The notes below the pieces were generated by a model, which saw only the letters and a program-made list of their open reading frames with translations, was not told where the DNA came from and did no database searches. Of a DNA stretch of 25,376 bases, positions 10,916 through 21,168 are shown in pieces. Made by a program: the position numbers and the translations under genes. The DNA is from Lenisia limosa (lineage: Eukaryota > Breviatea), in assembly GCA_001655205.1 (NCBI GenBank), contig LPNZ01008017.1:1-25376 (forward strand), written 5' to 3'. Every line of letters starts with the position of its first letter. The stretch's first letter is position 1.

Positions 10916-13622
10916 TAATTGATAAATCCGAAGAACCCGCACAAGGTTTTGATGAAAAGCATGTGAGGGGGTTGGAAAGTAAACATCAAGAAAGTGACTC
11001 TAAGTGAAGAGAAAGTCAGCTAATGTAGTAGAATTGAAAAGAGAGTAGGAATTGTAATGTGGTTTTTAATGTTTTTGTGAGTTGTTTTTATTGTTTAGGA
11101 TTGGGTGAAGCAGTTCTGGACCGTTGCTCAGAAAATCAAAGCGGACAGGAGCATTGCCGAAGAGGTTAACTCTTTTGCTTTTTTTATTCTTGAATTATGT
11201 TCTTACAAACCCATTCTTACATGATCTAATGCTCCGAACTTGGCTGATTATTTAGGCGCGATGTGCTCTCGTAGAAGCTGGGATACAGCCCACAATGTGG
11301 CGACTCGTTGTTGCTGTGGCAGATGAAATGGGCATCACTGTAAGCGTGCCAATGTAAGAATGAATAACGTGTTGTAGCTACCAGAAAGCAACAGGTTGTA
11401 TTCAGATTATTCAAAGAACCCCTCTGTCTATAAGTGCTATGTCAAGAACGTCGACAATGATCGGTTAAGAAGGGCTACGGAGGCGTACATTTATAAGTTC
11501 GCCTGGATCTCAATTTTAATGCTATTTATTTACCTCTTGATATTGCCAATGCTTTCCTCATATTTTTCAAAAATCACAAGCCAGGGTATTGAATGGAACG
11601 TTGAGTCCTTATTTTGCTGAGTTAAAAGGAGAGGTTTGTAGGGCCATGCTAAATTTAGAGATGTAACATTTTAACTGATCAATCGTAATGGTGTAGTGTT
11701 TTAATGAAGATAACGAATTGGTTGGACTGATATTAGAAAATGCCGGGAGTGAGTTGGATTCAACAGCCAAGGGCAGGCACGCGTGAGGGGTGTTCTCAGT
11801 GTAACTATATCCTTTTATAAAGTAACATCTTGACTGCTCAAGCAAATTCACATCCATGCCTATTATGGTTGTGGAGTCAATCAAAGGTCTCTGGAAAGCT
11901 GTTTCCCAGTAAGTTTTCCTAGGGTATGGTCAACAAAGCTAACCTGCCACACCCAGGATTCACGAATGTGGAATTGCTCATCTCGATATAAAACAAAAAA
12001 ACCTTCTCATTAACCCAATTGGCCAAGTTAGGGTTGGTGAACGTGCCTCTTCATCGCTTCTGTAGTTGATTGACTTCACTCATTCCTATGTCGTAGCGAA
12101 TCGACCGCGAGCTAAATATTTAAATTATCTTGAGGAAATGGTAGGATTCAATGGGCAAACTGATTAGGATTTTGTACAGTTATTTATGTAGTCCTGCTAT
12201 TGAGCCACTTATAATCTGTTCTCTTTTGAGGACGTTATCAATATTTACGATAATATCTCTAAAGCCTTTGATGTCTTCAATTCCAACTATCTGGTACCTC
12301 CTGAATCTGTGGTATAAGACGGATTTAGGAGGGCCTACCTGGGTGATCATGAAGGGGCTATTGTCCTTATTCATGAATCTAATCATTGTAGGTATGCTGG
12401 GGAGGCACGCAGNNNNNNNNNNNNNNNNNNNNNNNNNNNNNNNNNNNNNNNNNNNNNNNNNNNNNNNNNNNNNNNNNNNNNNNNNNNNNNNNNNCATGAT
12501 CTGAGTACAAGAATCACACTTTTTTTTATGGGGCCATGAGGTCAGGTCAAACTTTTATTATTATATAATCTGGTGGATCACCCCAAAGAGGGAAGTTTTT
12601 ATTTTGTGTAGTTTGGTGAGGATCATCCCACCGAGGGGAATTTTAAGGTAAGCTTGAGGGCACCTTTCTTTTTTAAGTATATCATTTTTGAACCCCAACA
12701 ATACAGGCGACATCAGGTAACAAAGTGGCATACCACAGGGTGCACGGATCCCGGGAGACAATGTAAGGAAGGGACTGTTTTCTAGTCAATTTGTATGGTT
12801 TCTTGATCACGTTAAGATACCTCTATGGTATAAATAAATATACGTCCAATCACACTGTCTCTGAACAGCATTTCTCACACCCAGGGCCCCCGAGATCCAG
12901 CAGGCCAATATCGATGTATCCATCGATCCCAAAGCGGTTGATGTCTATGCTGCTGGAATAGTCACTTTTCAGGTAAGTCATAGCTATTGACGGCTTTGGC
13001 CAGATATAACCTTGTTTTATTTATCATCTTTATATATCATATATTAACGATGTTAGCCTGGTTACTGTTGGAGTCATCTGATTTCTTTTTCATCTCATTC
13101 AGTTGTTAACCGCCAACCAAGGAACGCCAATCACAGCCCGTGGGAAAACAATGTGGGTTACCCCTGTGATGGATGATGAAAGTATTCTACTTTTTGTATT
13201 CTTACCATGTTAGTATCTCGCACTCGTTGCATTTCCCCCCAGAGGCACGTAAACTAGAGGACATCATATCTCACTGCTTTTTGGAGCATGATGAGCGACC
13301 AGATGCCTCAACTGTTGGCACTTGTACCTTTTAACGTACTATATTGTTGTAATTCAACGACCAAGACCTGGTATCTTTTCAGTGGAAACTGAGATCTCCT
13401 TTTTTGTAATAACATTGCAGGTCAGCGCTCAGATAGATGAGCTTGGTGATGAGCTGATACAGATTGTCCTTGCTACCCAGGAACTAAGAGCTTCTGGAAG
13501 AATAAAATACCAAGGTGAGGATGTGATGACCTTTGATGCACAAACCTGATTGTCAGCGTTTTCATTCATTTGCTTCAGGAAAAACCAATTCAGAACCCAA
13601 AAGGGCTCGGGTCTCTAACTGA
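10916..13622 (+). CDS. Divergent protein kinase-like protein, start unresolved
   Basis: Exons placed: 10916-10962, 11099-11164, 11256-11339, 11378-11484, 11585-11633, 11697-11782, 11843-11908, 11957-12032, 12066-12140, 12231-12293, 12612-12647, 12707-12762, 12885-12972, 13103-13181, 13243-13313, 13421-13514, 13579-13622 (TGA). All phases agree. Kinase motifs in order: a possible beta3 lysine in VYKCYVKNV (exon at 11378), hinge LVGLILENAGSEL (11697-11782), catalytic loop HLDIKQKNLLI (11957-12032; HRDLKPEN in most kinases), LIDFTHS in place of DFG (12066 on), APE (12885), DVYAAGIVTFQLL, and a C-lobe HDERPDAS. No glycine-rich loop is recognisable, and the DFG-APE segment is unusually long (about 80 residues or more). 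Asp is kept in both HxD and DFx, so catalysis is possible but not assured. The tail SEPKRARVSN is basic and could be a nuclear signal. The family was not recognised. The gap 12413-12494 may hide an exon. Confidence 0.74.
12413..12494. other. Assembly gap (N) within the kinase gene
   Basis: 82 N between the exons ending at 12293 and starting at 12612, inside the activation-segment insert. Flanking phase is 0 on both sides, so any hidden exon set must be a multiple of three. Confidence 0.99.
12983..13030 (+). repeat. Dispersed short repeat, copy 3 (opposite strand)
   Basis: GACGGCTTTGGCCAGATATA followed by ACCTTGTTTTATTT, in a kinase intron (12973-13102). It matches copies 1 and 2 when they are read on the minus strand. 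Confidence 0.55.
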
Positions 13623-14510
13623 TCTCCACACCAAGGAAATCACTAAAAACCACTCACTTTCAATGCCCAAGGCATCACATAGTCTCCTTTAACCAAGTGT
13701 ATTAAGAACCTGTCTTGTTTTTCAATTGTCGTTCATTCATAATGGATAGGTTTTCAGTATAACAGTTTTTTGACACTTTGGCCCCTTAACTTTGGCATTG
13801 ATCTGGCATTGACTGCAAACTAAGGGGTTGACAAGAATGGGACAATTGGGAAAGGTGGGAAATTGGATATGATTACCCAAATCACAACCAAATCGCCAAA
13901 TTTGAAATTGAACTGAACTGTGATGCTCTCCCATTTCGCAAATAATTCTGGCCAATCTTTTTTTGAGAACAAATCAACGTTAATTGACCTAAAGAAGCCT
14001 AAGGAGGAATATACACATAGACACTTCTGTTGAGCATAGAAGGGAAGAAGGTGGTAAGTGTTAAGTACAATAGTTTTTACTGGATATTGAACTGCTTTCT
14101 CAGCCCTCTACTTCTTCTTGGTGTCAAAGAGAAGTATTAAAAAAATTATTAGGTAGTGCAGGGTTAGAAAGAACTTATCAGTGTGTTCCTACGCAACATG
14201 ATCACGCACATTGTTCTCATTCACTCACGGTTCTTTTACATCTCTAAATCGCTTATAGATAATATTTTAACAAAGCTGATCTGAAGTTGATACTTCCACA
14301 CTACTTCCACAATAACACGTTTGAATTCGTAAAACTGTTCTCATACATTGGCGGTTCTCTCGAAACCGTTATTGCCGTCATGCCTTTTGGGTCGTTTTCA
14401 CTTGTGTAAACGGTCTATTTCTCATTTCCATATATCTTCCACATGAACAAATAATTACAGAAGTACATGTATCACAAGATACCCCCCCCCCATCCCCTTA
14501 GACAGTGTAG
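13623..14510. other. Intergenic region, kinase to GCNA-like gene
   Basis: About 890 AT-rich nt without a supportable gene. It holds an imperfect direct repeat of about 26 nt (14211-14236 and 14335-14360, TGTTCTCAT...CGGTTCT) and a poly-C run at about 14482-14491 shortly before the next start codon. The promoter of the downstream gene is presumably here. Confidence 0.5.
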
Positions 14511-17500
14511 ATGTCTCTTTCCAAGGAGCAGGTTCTGAGAAGAGCCATTTCCACAGGCATCAGTTGCGGGTGGTGGAAAAATGAGGAGGTGGGTAGTTGT
14601 ATATCCCCAATGGCTTTATTTTCTTGAAGTAAAAAATTATCATTTTTTTATTTCCTGATCAATTTATTTGCCCTATCATAATAATATGGAATTGCAGAGT
14701 TTCACACTTTAGGACATCCCTCCCAATCTTCGTTTCTACATGGAGAGCTACTTGGTGGGGTACTTGAAACTGTTTAAGACTAAGTCACATTTTTGGACTC
14801 TCTTACAGAACAGGGAGAAAAAAACACGGAGGATGTCGAACAATTTGACGGTGTCTGCCAGCCTGACAATACCAGTGAGGTCCTATAGCCACCTTTTGAT
14901 TTTTACAACAACGACGTGCTGTTTACATTTAAGGACATGGGCACACCCGTAACACAAGTGCTGTCTCTGATGTCTCCAATTCCAATAAATATGTATGTGT
15001 ATTGGCTTTTTCTCATGGCGTTTTCTTTGAATTATTTTCTGATGCATGGTACCGCAATGAGCCTTCCAAATGTATGAATATATCCATAGAGAGCAACATC
15101 ATGAGAATTCACATATTCAGGATGCACCACCATTCTTTGCCCCCAAACAGAAGCTCCCTTGTACTCCCAATTTATCAAGTCCATCAGTTCAGCCTGGTTT
15201 GTTGGTAATTACTCCCGTGTAACCGTCACTAAGTTTCTTCAATCTTACTGAAGCAGCCCAAGTATTCTCGACATCCGTGGCTCCTCCGACCCCACCGCAA
15301 GGTAGATTTGCCCATCCCGTGTCCCAACAGAGATCGCCAGGCTACCCGACACCTCAATCCCTGGCATTCGTCAGCGATCCAGATGAACCACAATCCCCTC
15401 AATCCGACCGGTCAGATCAGTTCTACGAGTGTGATGCTTCAGACAAAGAGGTCTTAGGCTTAGTTTCGGACAATACTGATGATCCCGAAAGTTCGCAAGT
15501 GGCAGCGGGAAATAACCGAGTTGTCCTTTCCGATGAAGCGGATTCCTTTCAAAGTGACGCCGAGCAGGTCGAAGGAAATGAACTTGAAGGGCTTGATGAT
15601 GAAGATGAGACTGAGGAACATGTAGTATCAGAAGCTGAAGAAACTCTCAGTGATCAACAGGAGGAAGAAGAGGTGAATGGAATGGAAGAGAGTGAGGGAG
15701 AGAGAAGAGAAGAAGAGGATCTCCAGGGTGAGTTTGCTGAAGAGAATGAGGAAGACTATGATGGCTATGGACAGTCTGAAGAGGAAGAGGTGCATGGCAA
15801 TGATGACATTCTTGAAGTGGGTGATAGGGAAGAAAGAAATATTGATGTGGAATCTGAAGATGAAAATGAAGGTGAAGAAGCTGAAAGCCGAAGCAATAGT
15901 GATGTTGAGGAACATGAAGAAGAACATGAAACGTTTGTTGAAGTTGACGAGTCATTTCAAACTGAAAGCGAAAATGAATTCGTTTCCGCTGGTGAACAAA
16001 GCAGTGAGGGACAACAGAAGAGCAATGAAGATGATGCTGTTGAAGACAGTTTCGTTTCCTTCAGCCAAGATCATATGGATGATTCTCACCAGAGAGACGG
16101 TGGAGAAGAAGAGAGAGAATATAAAGATGAAGATGATGAAGAAGAAGAAGAAGTGATAAAAGATGATTACAAAGAAGAGAGGCAAGACGAGAGGCAAGAA
16201 GAAGAGGAAGAAGACAGTGAAGATGATGATGAAGAGAAAAACAGTGCTCACCCAGCTGAATTAGGTGACATCTTATCTGATGACTTTGAGAACCCTACTC
16301 CTCAGGAAACTACTCCCTCTCCAGGTATCGTGAGTTTTTTTTCACTTACTGCCATAATTTTATTATTGTTTACCATTGATTATCAGCAGATCTCTCCAAA
16401 GCCATACCCCTTTCAAGAAGGGGACTCGACATTTACAGCGACGACGATTCTCCTTTGGGTTTGTTGGGAAGTGCATACTCAGATTATTTTGATGGACCGA
16501 AATCTGTCAAAACTCATTTCAATAGGTTCACTTTCAGATACATGCTTAGCTCCAGCTACACATAAGGGTGCCACTATTAATGATCTTATGGCAGATATTC
16601 AAGAAGTCAATGGAAGTTATTGTGACATAGTTCATAAGAAGGAAGTGTTGAGTGATGAGAGAAGAGAAGAAACTGAAGAGGTGAATGAAGAAGAAAGAGA
16701 AGATGTGCCTGAAGTAAGACATGAGGAAAGCAATGATGATTACAAAGAAGACAAAGAAGATGAAGTCGAAAGAACAAAGGAAGATGATTCAGATGACGAC
16801 ATCGTGAGACGATCGAAAATTGCTGTGATTGCCTTATCTGATGATGGCAGTATCAAAGACAGTGAAAGTGATGGAGTAAGCAGTGATGAAGAAAATGTGG
16901 TTCGAGTGAGAAGAGTTGTCCATCTTTCCTCAGATGATGATGGTGGGAGGGAGGCGCGAACAATATTACCTCATTATAGTATCTCGTATCATATGCTTAT
17001 TATTACCTCTTCCTGTCGTAACCATTGAATGAATAATAGCTGACAATGTGTTGAGTTTTTGAAGCCATTTCGAATGTAGTGATTATATCAAAATCTTACC
17101 ATTAGATTTTGATAATGAAGATGTGGAGGTGGAGGAAGAAAATGAAGATGTGGAGGTGGAGGAAGAAAATGAAGAGATGGAAGAAGATATTGAGGAAGAG
17201 TTGGAAGGAGAGGAAGAGGATGATGAGTTTGATTTCGAAGACGACCACGATGGCACTGGAAGAAAAAAGCATGAGAGGCGAGACGAGTCTCTTGAATCTA
17301 ATTCTGATGAAGATTTTGAAGATGATGATTGCATCATTATTCCCAAGAGAACTGGTGAAGGGTTCGGCTTTTACCAGTCTTACCTCCATTTGACATGTTA
17401 TTTTCCTTACTTTATGTAGAAAGCACCGAGGTTGAAGAAGGAGAAAACGACGATAACCAGTATGAGGAAATGACACTTTCTCAAAAATATTCTGCCTTGG

Positions 17501-19103
17501 ATTGACACCAAATGACACGTTACATTGAGATGTGATGGAGTTGAGTGGTAGCATTAACAAACAAGGCTTATGGATGCATTTGAATCAGACTCGTCTTATG
17601 AATCCGTTGCAAAGAATATAAAAGGTGGGGAGGAGGGTCTTTTGAGTTCTTTTTACCATTCACTATTGCCATATTGCCGTGTTACCGCATACTCATTCCC
17701 TCAGCATTATCTCCAATCAAAGCCGTGCGATCTTCTATTCAGTGTTCCTCGGAGATAAAGGATAAAGTTAAGGGGCGCTTCGCAACACAAAAAGAAGATA
17801 TATCACGACAGTTACTTGAAGACTACAAGAAGAACATATTCGACGGGTTTGCTAAAGGGTTCAGATCATGATACCATTGGAGAGTATTTATCTCATATTA
17901 TTCCATCATGTCCTTTTGAGTGTTCCTTTCCATTTCATTATTCCCAACCAGTCTCCTACCTGAATCGCTTCAATTGGAATGGTCCCGAACGTTAAACACC
18001 ACTGCTGGAAAAGCCAAGTATTCTTCGAAATCTGTTGGGATGGATAATTATAATCCTTTTTTTCTTGGTTTTACTTCTTTTTTGACTATGTAGGGGTGTA
18101 GCGTGACTCTTTCCGACAAAGTGCTTGATTCTTTTGGTTGGTTCTTACGTTAACGAATTTGTTGGTTTTAGTATGTCAATATCCAAGGTCATACGGTAAT
18201 TTTACAGATCGGCTGTGCAATACTCTATGCCACGAAATGTGTCATATTGCGACCTATGTGGTTGACAAGCAATTTGACAATCCCCATGGGAAAGCTTTTA
18301 AAAAATGGTTCGTTTCACTCAGATCATTAATTTATTGACATTTCAGGGCCATAAAATCTGAGCAGACTTACCCTGGACTAAGTATTACCACGACCCACAG
18401 TTATGAAATTAACTTCAAATACAACTACGTTTGCAGTAGCTGCGCCACTTGGTAGGTTTAGGATAATAAAAAGGAAGTATCTGGCGTATCGCACTCTGCA
18501 AATATTTTGATTGTATACGGTATCACTCAATAACACCCGATTTGGCTATTGAGCCTTTTTAGTTATTTGACAATTACTTAGTGTCTTTAAATTCTAAACC
18601 CTTTTCTCATAATGGCTTAGCTATGGTCGACATTCGAAGTCGATAAACACCCAAAGACAAAGATGTGGAAGGTGAGAGAAAGATCTTTCATAGGTCAATA
18701 TGGAGATGGTTTCAAAATGATTAACATTTCATGTCTCTTGACCCAGTTCTTTCTATGATGATTGATGACACTACCTCTTTTTATTTCTCATCTAAACAAT
18801 TTCCTTTTATTCAACCAACTGTTTAGATGTAAGGGTATCTTGGAACATTTTGGCCGAAAGCTCAAAGATGGAACTTATGCAAGGTGAGGGGGTGACGGTT
18901 GTTCTACCTTTCCAGTACCTGTGACGCTTTAGCCTGCGTAAAGCACCAAAATCCGAGTTCTTTGAGTTTGCCAAAGTACAGCGGCCGCTTATTAAGGTAT
19001 GGTATAACTGGGTCCATTTTTGAACGTTTAGGCTAAAAACCCCACCATGAGCATGGTAGAGGTGACAAAGAGGATTGCTGAACTGTGGAAAAAAAGAGAC
19101 TAA
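14511..19103 (+). CDS. GCNA: GCNA/ACRC-like protein: acidic IDR, SprT protease, zinc ribbon, HMG-like tail
   Basis: GCNA proteins act on DNA-protein crosslinks and protect genome stability. Exons: 14511-14588, 14713-14754, 14814-14852, 14889-14992, 15090-15196, 15257-16324, 16390-16458, 16526-16942, 17106-17354, 17420-17459, 17566-17624, 17705-17858, 17952-18033, 18094-18136, 18208-18307, 18347-18451, 18621-18671, 18827-18883, 18933-18996, 19032-19103 (TAA). Total 3000 nt, giving 999 aa. Residues of about 124-760 are a low-complexity Glu/Asp/Ser region. Then a SprT core: LEWSRTLNTTAG, LSDKVLDS, HEMCH (859-863) with H877 as likely third zinc ligand. A zinc ribbon follows (C913-C916 and C934-C937 around GRHSKSINTQRQRC). 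Last is an HMG-box-like tail (SEFFEFAKVQRPLI, then NPTMSMVEVTKRIAELWKKR). This domain order matches GCNA rather than SPRTN. Exons 1-5 belong to the same gene by phase continuity only; the 14853-14888 junction is uncertain because reading through meets TAG. Confidence 0.88.
17114..17167 (+). repeat. 27-nt tandem duplication in the acidic region
   Basis: Two identical 27-nt units, each encoding NEDVEVEEE, followed by a degenerate third start (NEEMEE). It suggests that the acidic tract grows by in-frame slippage or duplication. Confidence 0.9.
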
Positions 19104-19337
19104 AGTTTTGTGAATTGTATTGTTTAAAAGTGTTTCTTGTTTCTCTTTAAGTTTCTAGATTGTTTCATGTTGAAAGTACACCTACTCTGATATTTTACAT
19201 TTCTTTTTATCAAAAAAAATAGAACGAAAAAACAACGGAAGGCTTCTCTAAGCAGTTATACCACCTAGTATGGTAATCAGTCCATACGTTACCTTTGTAC
19301 AAAGCCATGAATCTATTGTCACACCAGGAATGAACAA
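19104..19337. other. Convergent intergenic region, GCNA-like / ICMT
   Basis: 234 nt between the two facing stop codons. AT-rich, presumably both 3' ends; nothing else seen. Confidence 0.6.
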
Positions 19338-20832
19338 TTACTGAATAAAAGGGATGTAGGTTGGAGTGACTGCTCGGTACTTGACATATTCGAAACCGAA
19401 AAACTCAATCAAATGTTCCTCTTCATAACTGAATGGTCACGCTTGCACATTTAAACACAAGAACAAGTCTTGCATTGGCATAGCGCTCTTATTATGTCTC
19501 ATTTATAAACTTGCTGCATTGGCTTTTATTAATCCATCCATGGGACCCCCCCCCCCCAAATCCTAGATTTTAAAAAAANNNNNNNNNNNNNNNNNNNNNN
19601 NNNNNNNNNNNNNNNNNNNNNNNNNNNNNNNNNNNNNNNNNNNNNNNNTCACTCCAAGAGGGTTAGCCATCATTATCTACAGTAATGAGACTCAGGTGGT
19701 CCAATAATCTACACATGAACTACTATTACTGTTAAGTTACGCAACACCCAGTCAGCCACTCACCTGTGTGCCAACAACCCACCAAAACCACCCGCAGTAG
19801 CCCGGGTGCCTGATGTACCTGGGTTGCTGGTAAAGACTGAGGAGGAGGGGGAGGGTGGTTTCAGAGTTAAGGAATAATACAACAGATGATGGAAGCCATG
19901 TTGTAAAATGATAAATGAAGTAGAGGCCAAATAAATTTGAATCAAGGTCTGGGTTGTGGACAAAACAACAATTGTCATGACCCCGGAATTCAAGGGTGCA
20001 GTCTGATCAATTTCTGGACTGAGACCCCAATTTACTACAAACAAATTGGAAAATATATACCCATGTTTTCAGGTGGAAAACAGACAAACATGGCCCGAGT
20101 TACTTATATACACCAGTGTTGACAAGCACATGGTTATCACGCTGGGAAGTCTGTACATTGTTAGGAGAAACAGAACTGATCAAGAAGAAAAATATGAAAA
20201 TTTATCCCGCATGAATTTTGAAAATCTATCACCTCCTACCTTGACATCATGTGAGAAGTTGTGCATGGCAAAGAACATAGCTAAATCGATAAACAAGAAG
20301 TCTGTGTGGATTGTGATAGATGCCTTTGGCGAAGCGCTTCACACACCTCCTTTACGAAGGGCCTCGCCAGACAAGCAGATCAGAAGTCCAACCGAGAAGA
20401 TGATCATGCTCTCTGTTCCATGAAAAAAAAGAAGAGTATGCTGGAAAAAAAAAAAAGAGGTAAGCAGATCATGGAGCTCAATTAATACCTCCAAATCACC
20501 TTTCATCGCCGGGAAAAAGAACCGCTCAATGAAATACTCAAGGGTACAGATGGAGAGTGTACTCACGAATGGAATTGAAAGAAGGAAGGCTAAAACAGTT
20601 AGTTTTTGTATCCGTATCCACAAGAGTCAGATTGAATCAAACGTGTCGGGGGAAGGGGGATTATGATACGGTTCATGCAAGTAGCTTGAAAATCCTTACA
20701 ATGAATTCCAAAGGTTTCACGATTGTAGAGGAAGGCGTGCAACGCTTCAGAGACGTGGAATAAGCAAAGAATTGCCATAAAAATGTACAAAGTCACATCA
20801 AGCTGAAAGAAATCTATTAGAAAAGTCAACAT
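19338..20832 (-). CDS. ICMT: Protein-S-isoprenylcysteine O-methyltransferase (ICMT/Ste14), interrupted by a gap
   Basis: ER membrane enzyme that methylates the C-terminal prenylcysteine of CAAX proteins (Ras, Rho and similar). Exons in order of translation: 20832-20700, 20589-20567, 20536-20489, 20440-20347, 20280-20240, 20150-20104, 19818-19764, 19676-19649, gap, 19428-19338 (TAA). Phases agree. Several hydrophobic segments are seen (LYIFMAILCLFHVSEALH, MIIFSVGLLICLSGEALRK). SAM and substrate motifs: HNFSHDVK, DNHVLVNTGVYKYIRHPGYC, then GWFWWVVGTQ. The C-terminus EEEHLIEFFGFEYVKYRAV followed by TPTYIPFIQ matches the Ste14 ending. The exon before it, carrying the usual FFxxR segment, must be in the gap 19579-19648 or near it. 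The start at 20832 gives a protein shorter at the N-terminus than yeast Ste14. An acceptor-like TTTCTTTCAG at about 20807 means an upstream first exon is possible. Confidence 0.9.
19579..19648. other. Assembly gap (N) in ICMT
   Basis: 70 N, preceded within 35 nt by a run of about 11 C. It cuts the ICMT exon after the motif ANPLGV and removes the following exon. Confidence 0.99.
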
Positions 20833-21168
20833 GGCTATAGTTCGACAAATAAAATGAAGTCAGACTTTAGTGAATCCTTATTTACAATCTTTTGCTGTTT
20901 CTTTCCCTTTTAAACAACTGTTGTATTGCAGTAAAATAATAATTGTTAACCACCTGTGAAATCCAGTGGATACAGAGCTTTGTCAAAAGGGAAAATCCCG
21001 ACTCCGAGCCGAGGGAATAAGAAAATTCCACATGATCCAGAGCCTGAACCGTTTCAACTCGTTTTGCATTTTATTATTGTCAAGATAAGCGAATAAAATT
21101 AAGCAGAAGAGAGGCATATACACAAATATAGCATCTTTAATTACAATGAATTTGTAGTCAGTTTTACA
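20833..21168. promoter_or_regulatory. Divergent intergenic region, ICMT / membrane sensor
   Basis: 336 nt between facing start codons, so probably both promoters. The minus strand near 20950-21040 could encode an upstream ICMT exon (a hydrophobic stretch), but I found no start codon that joins it in frame. Confidence 0.4.

Noticed and set aside
11485-11584. Hydrophobic stretch ISILMLFIYLLILPML as a membrane segment of the kinase
   Set aside because: Splicing GTACAT...CCAG removes it and joins RRATE to VLNGTLSPYFAELKG in phase with the next kinase exon, so it is intronic.
12294-12311. VPPESV after NYL as the kinase APE motif
   Set aside because: Reading on meets TAA within a few codons. A later APE (12885 on) is followed by the expected DVYAAG, so this is probably the start of an intron (GTACCTCC).
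12315-12412. Possible kinase exon reading RAYLGDHEGAIVLIHESNH before the gap
   Set aside because: It looks protein-like, but no acceptor gives the phase 0 needed after the exon ending at 12293, and the downstream side is lost in the gap.
14105-14140. Minus-strand LLFDTKKK-stop resembling a gene C-terminus
   Set aside because: No upstream exon or acceptor could be found; too short to support.
14211-14360. Imperfect 26-nt direct repeat as a CRISPR-like or regulatory array
   Set aside because: Only two diverged copies about 120 nt apart; no array structure and a eukaryotic context.
15628-16251. Long minus-strand and alternate plus-frame open stretches opposite the acidic region
   Set aside because: They are frame shadows of GAA/GAT-rich coding sequence: runs of F/L/I on the reverse strand and K/M/R on the other forward frame.
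17083-17560. Serine-rich and phenylalanine-rich minus-strand frames
   Set aside because: Reverse-strand shadows of the Glu-rich exon 17106-17354.
19819-20040. Minus-strand open frame MFVVNWGLSPEIDQT... inside the ICMT locus
   Set aside because: It lies in the intron between the NTGVY and RHPGY exons, and its frame does not continue the ICMT sequence.
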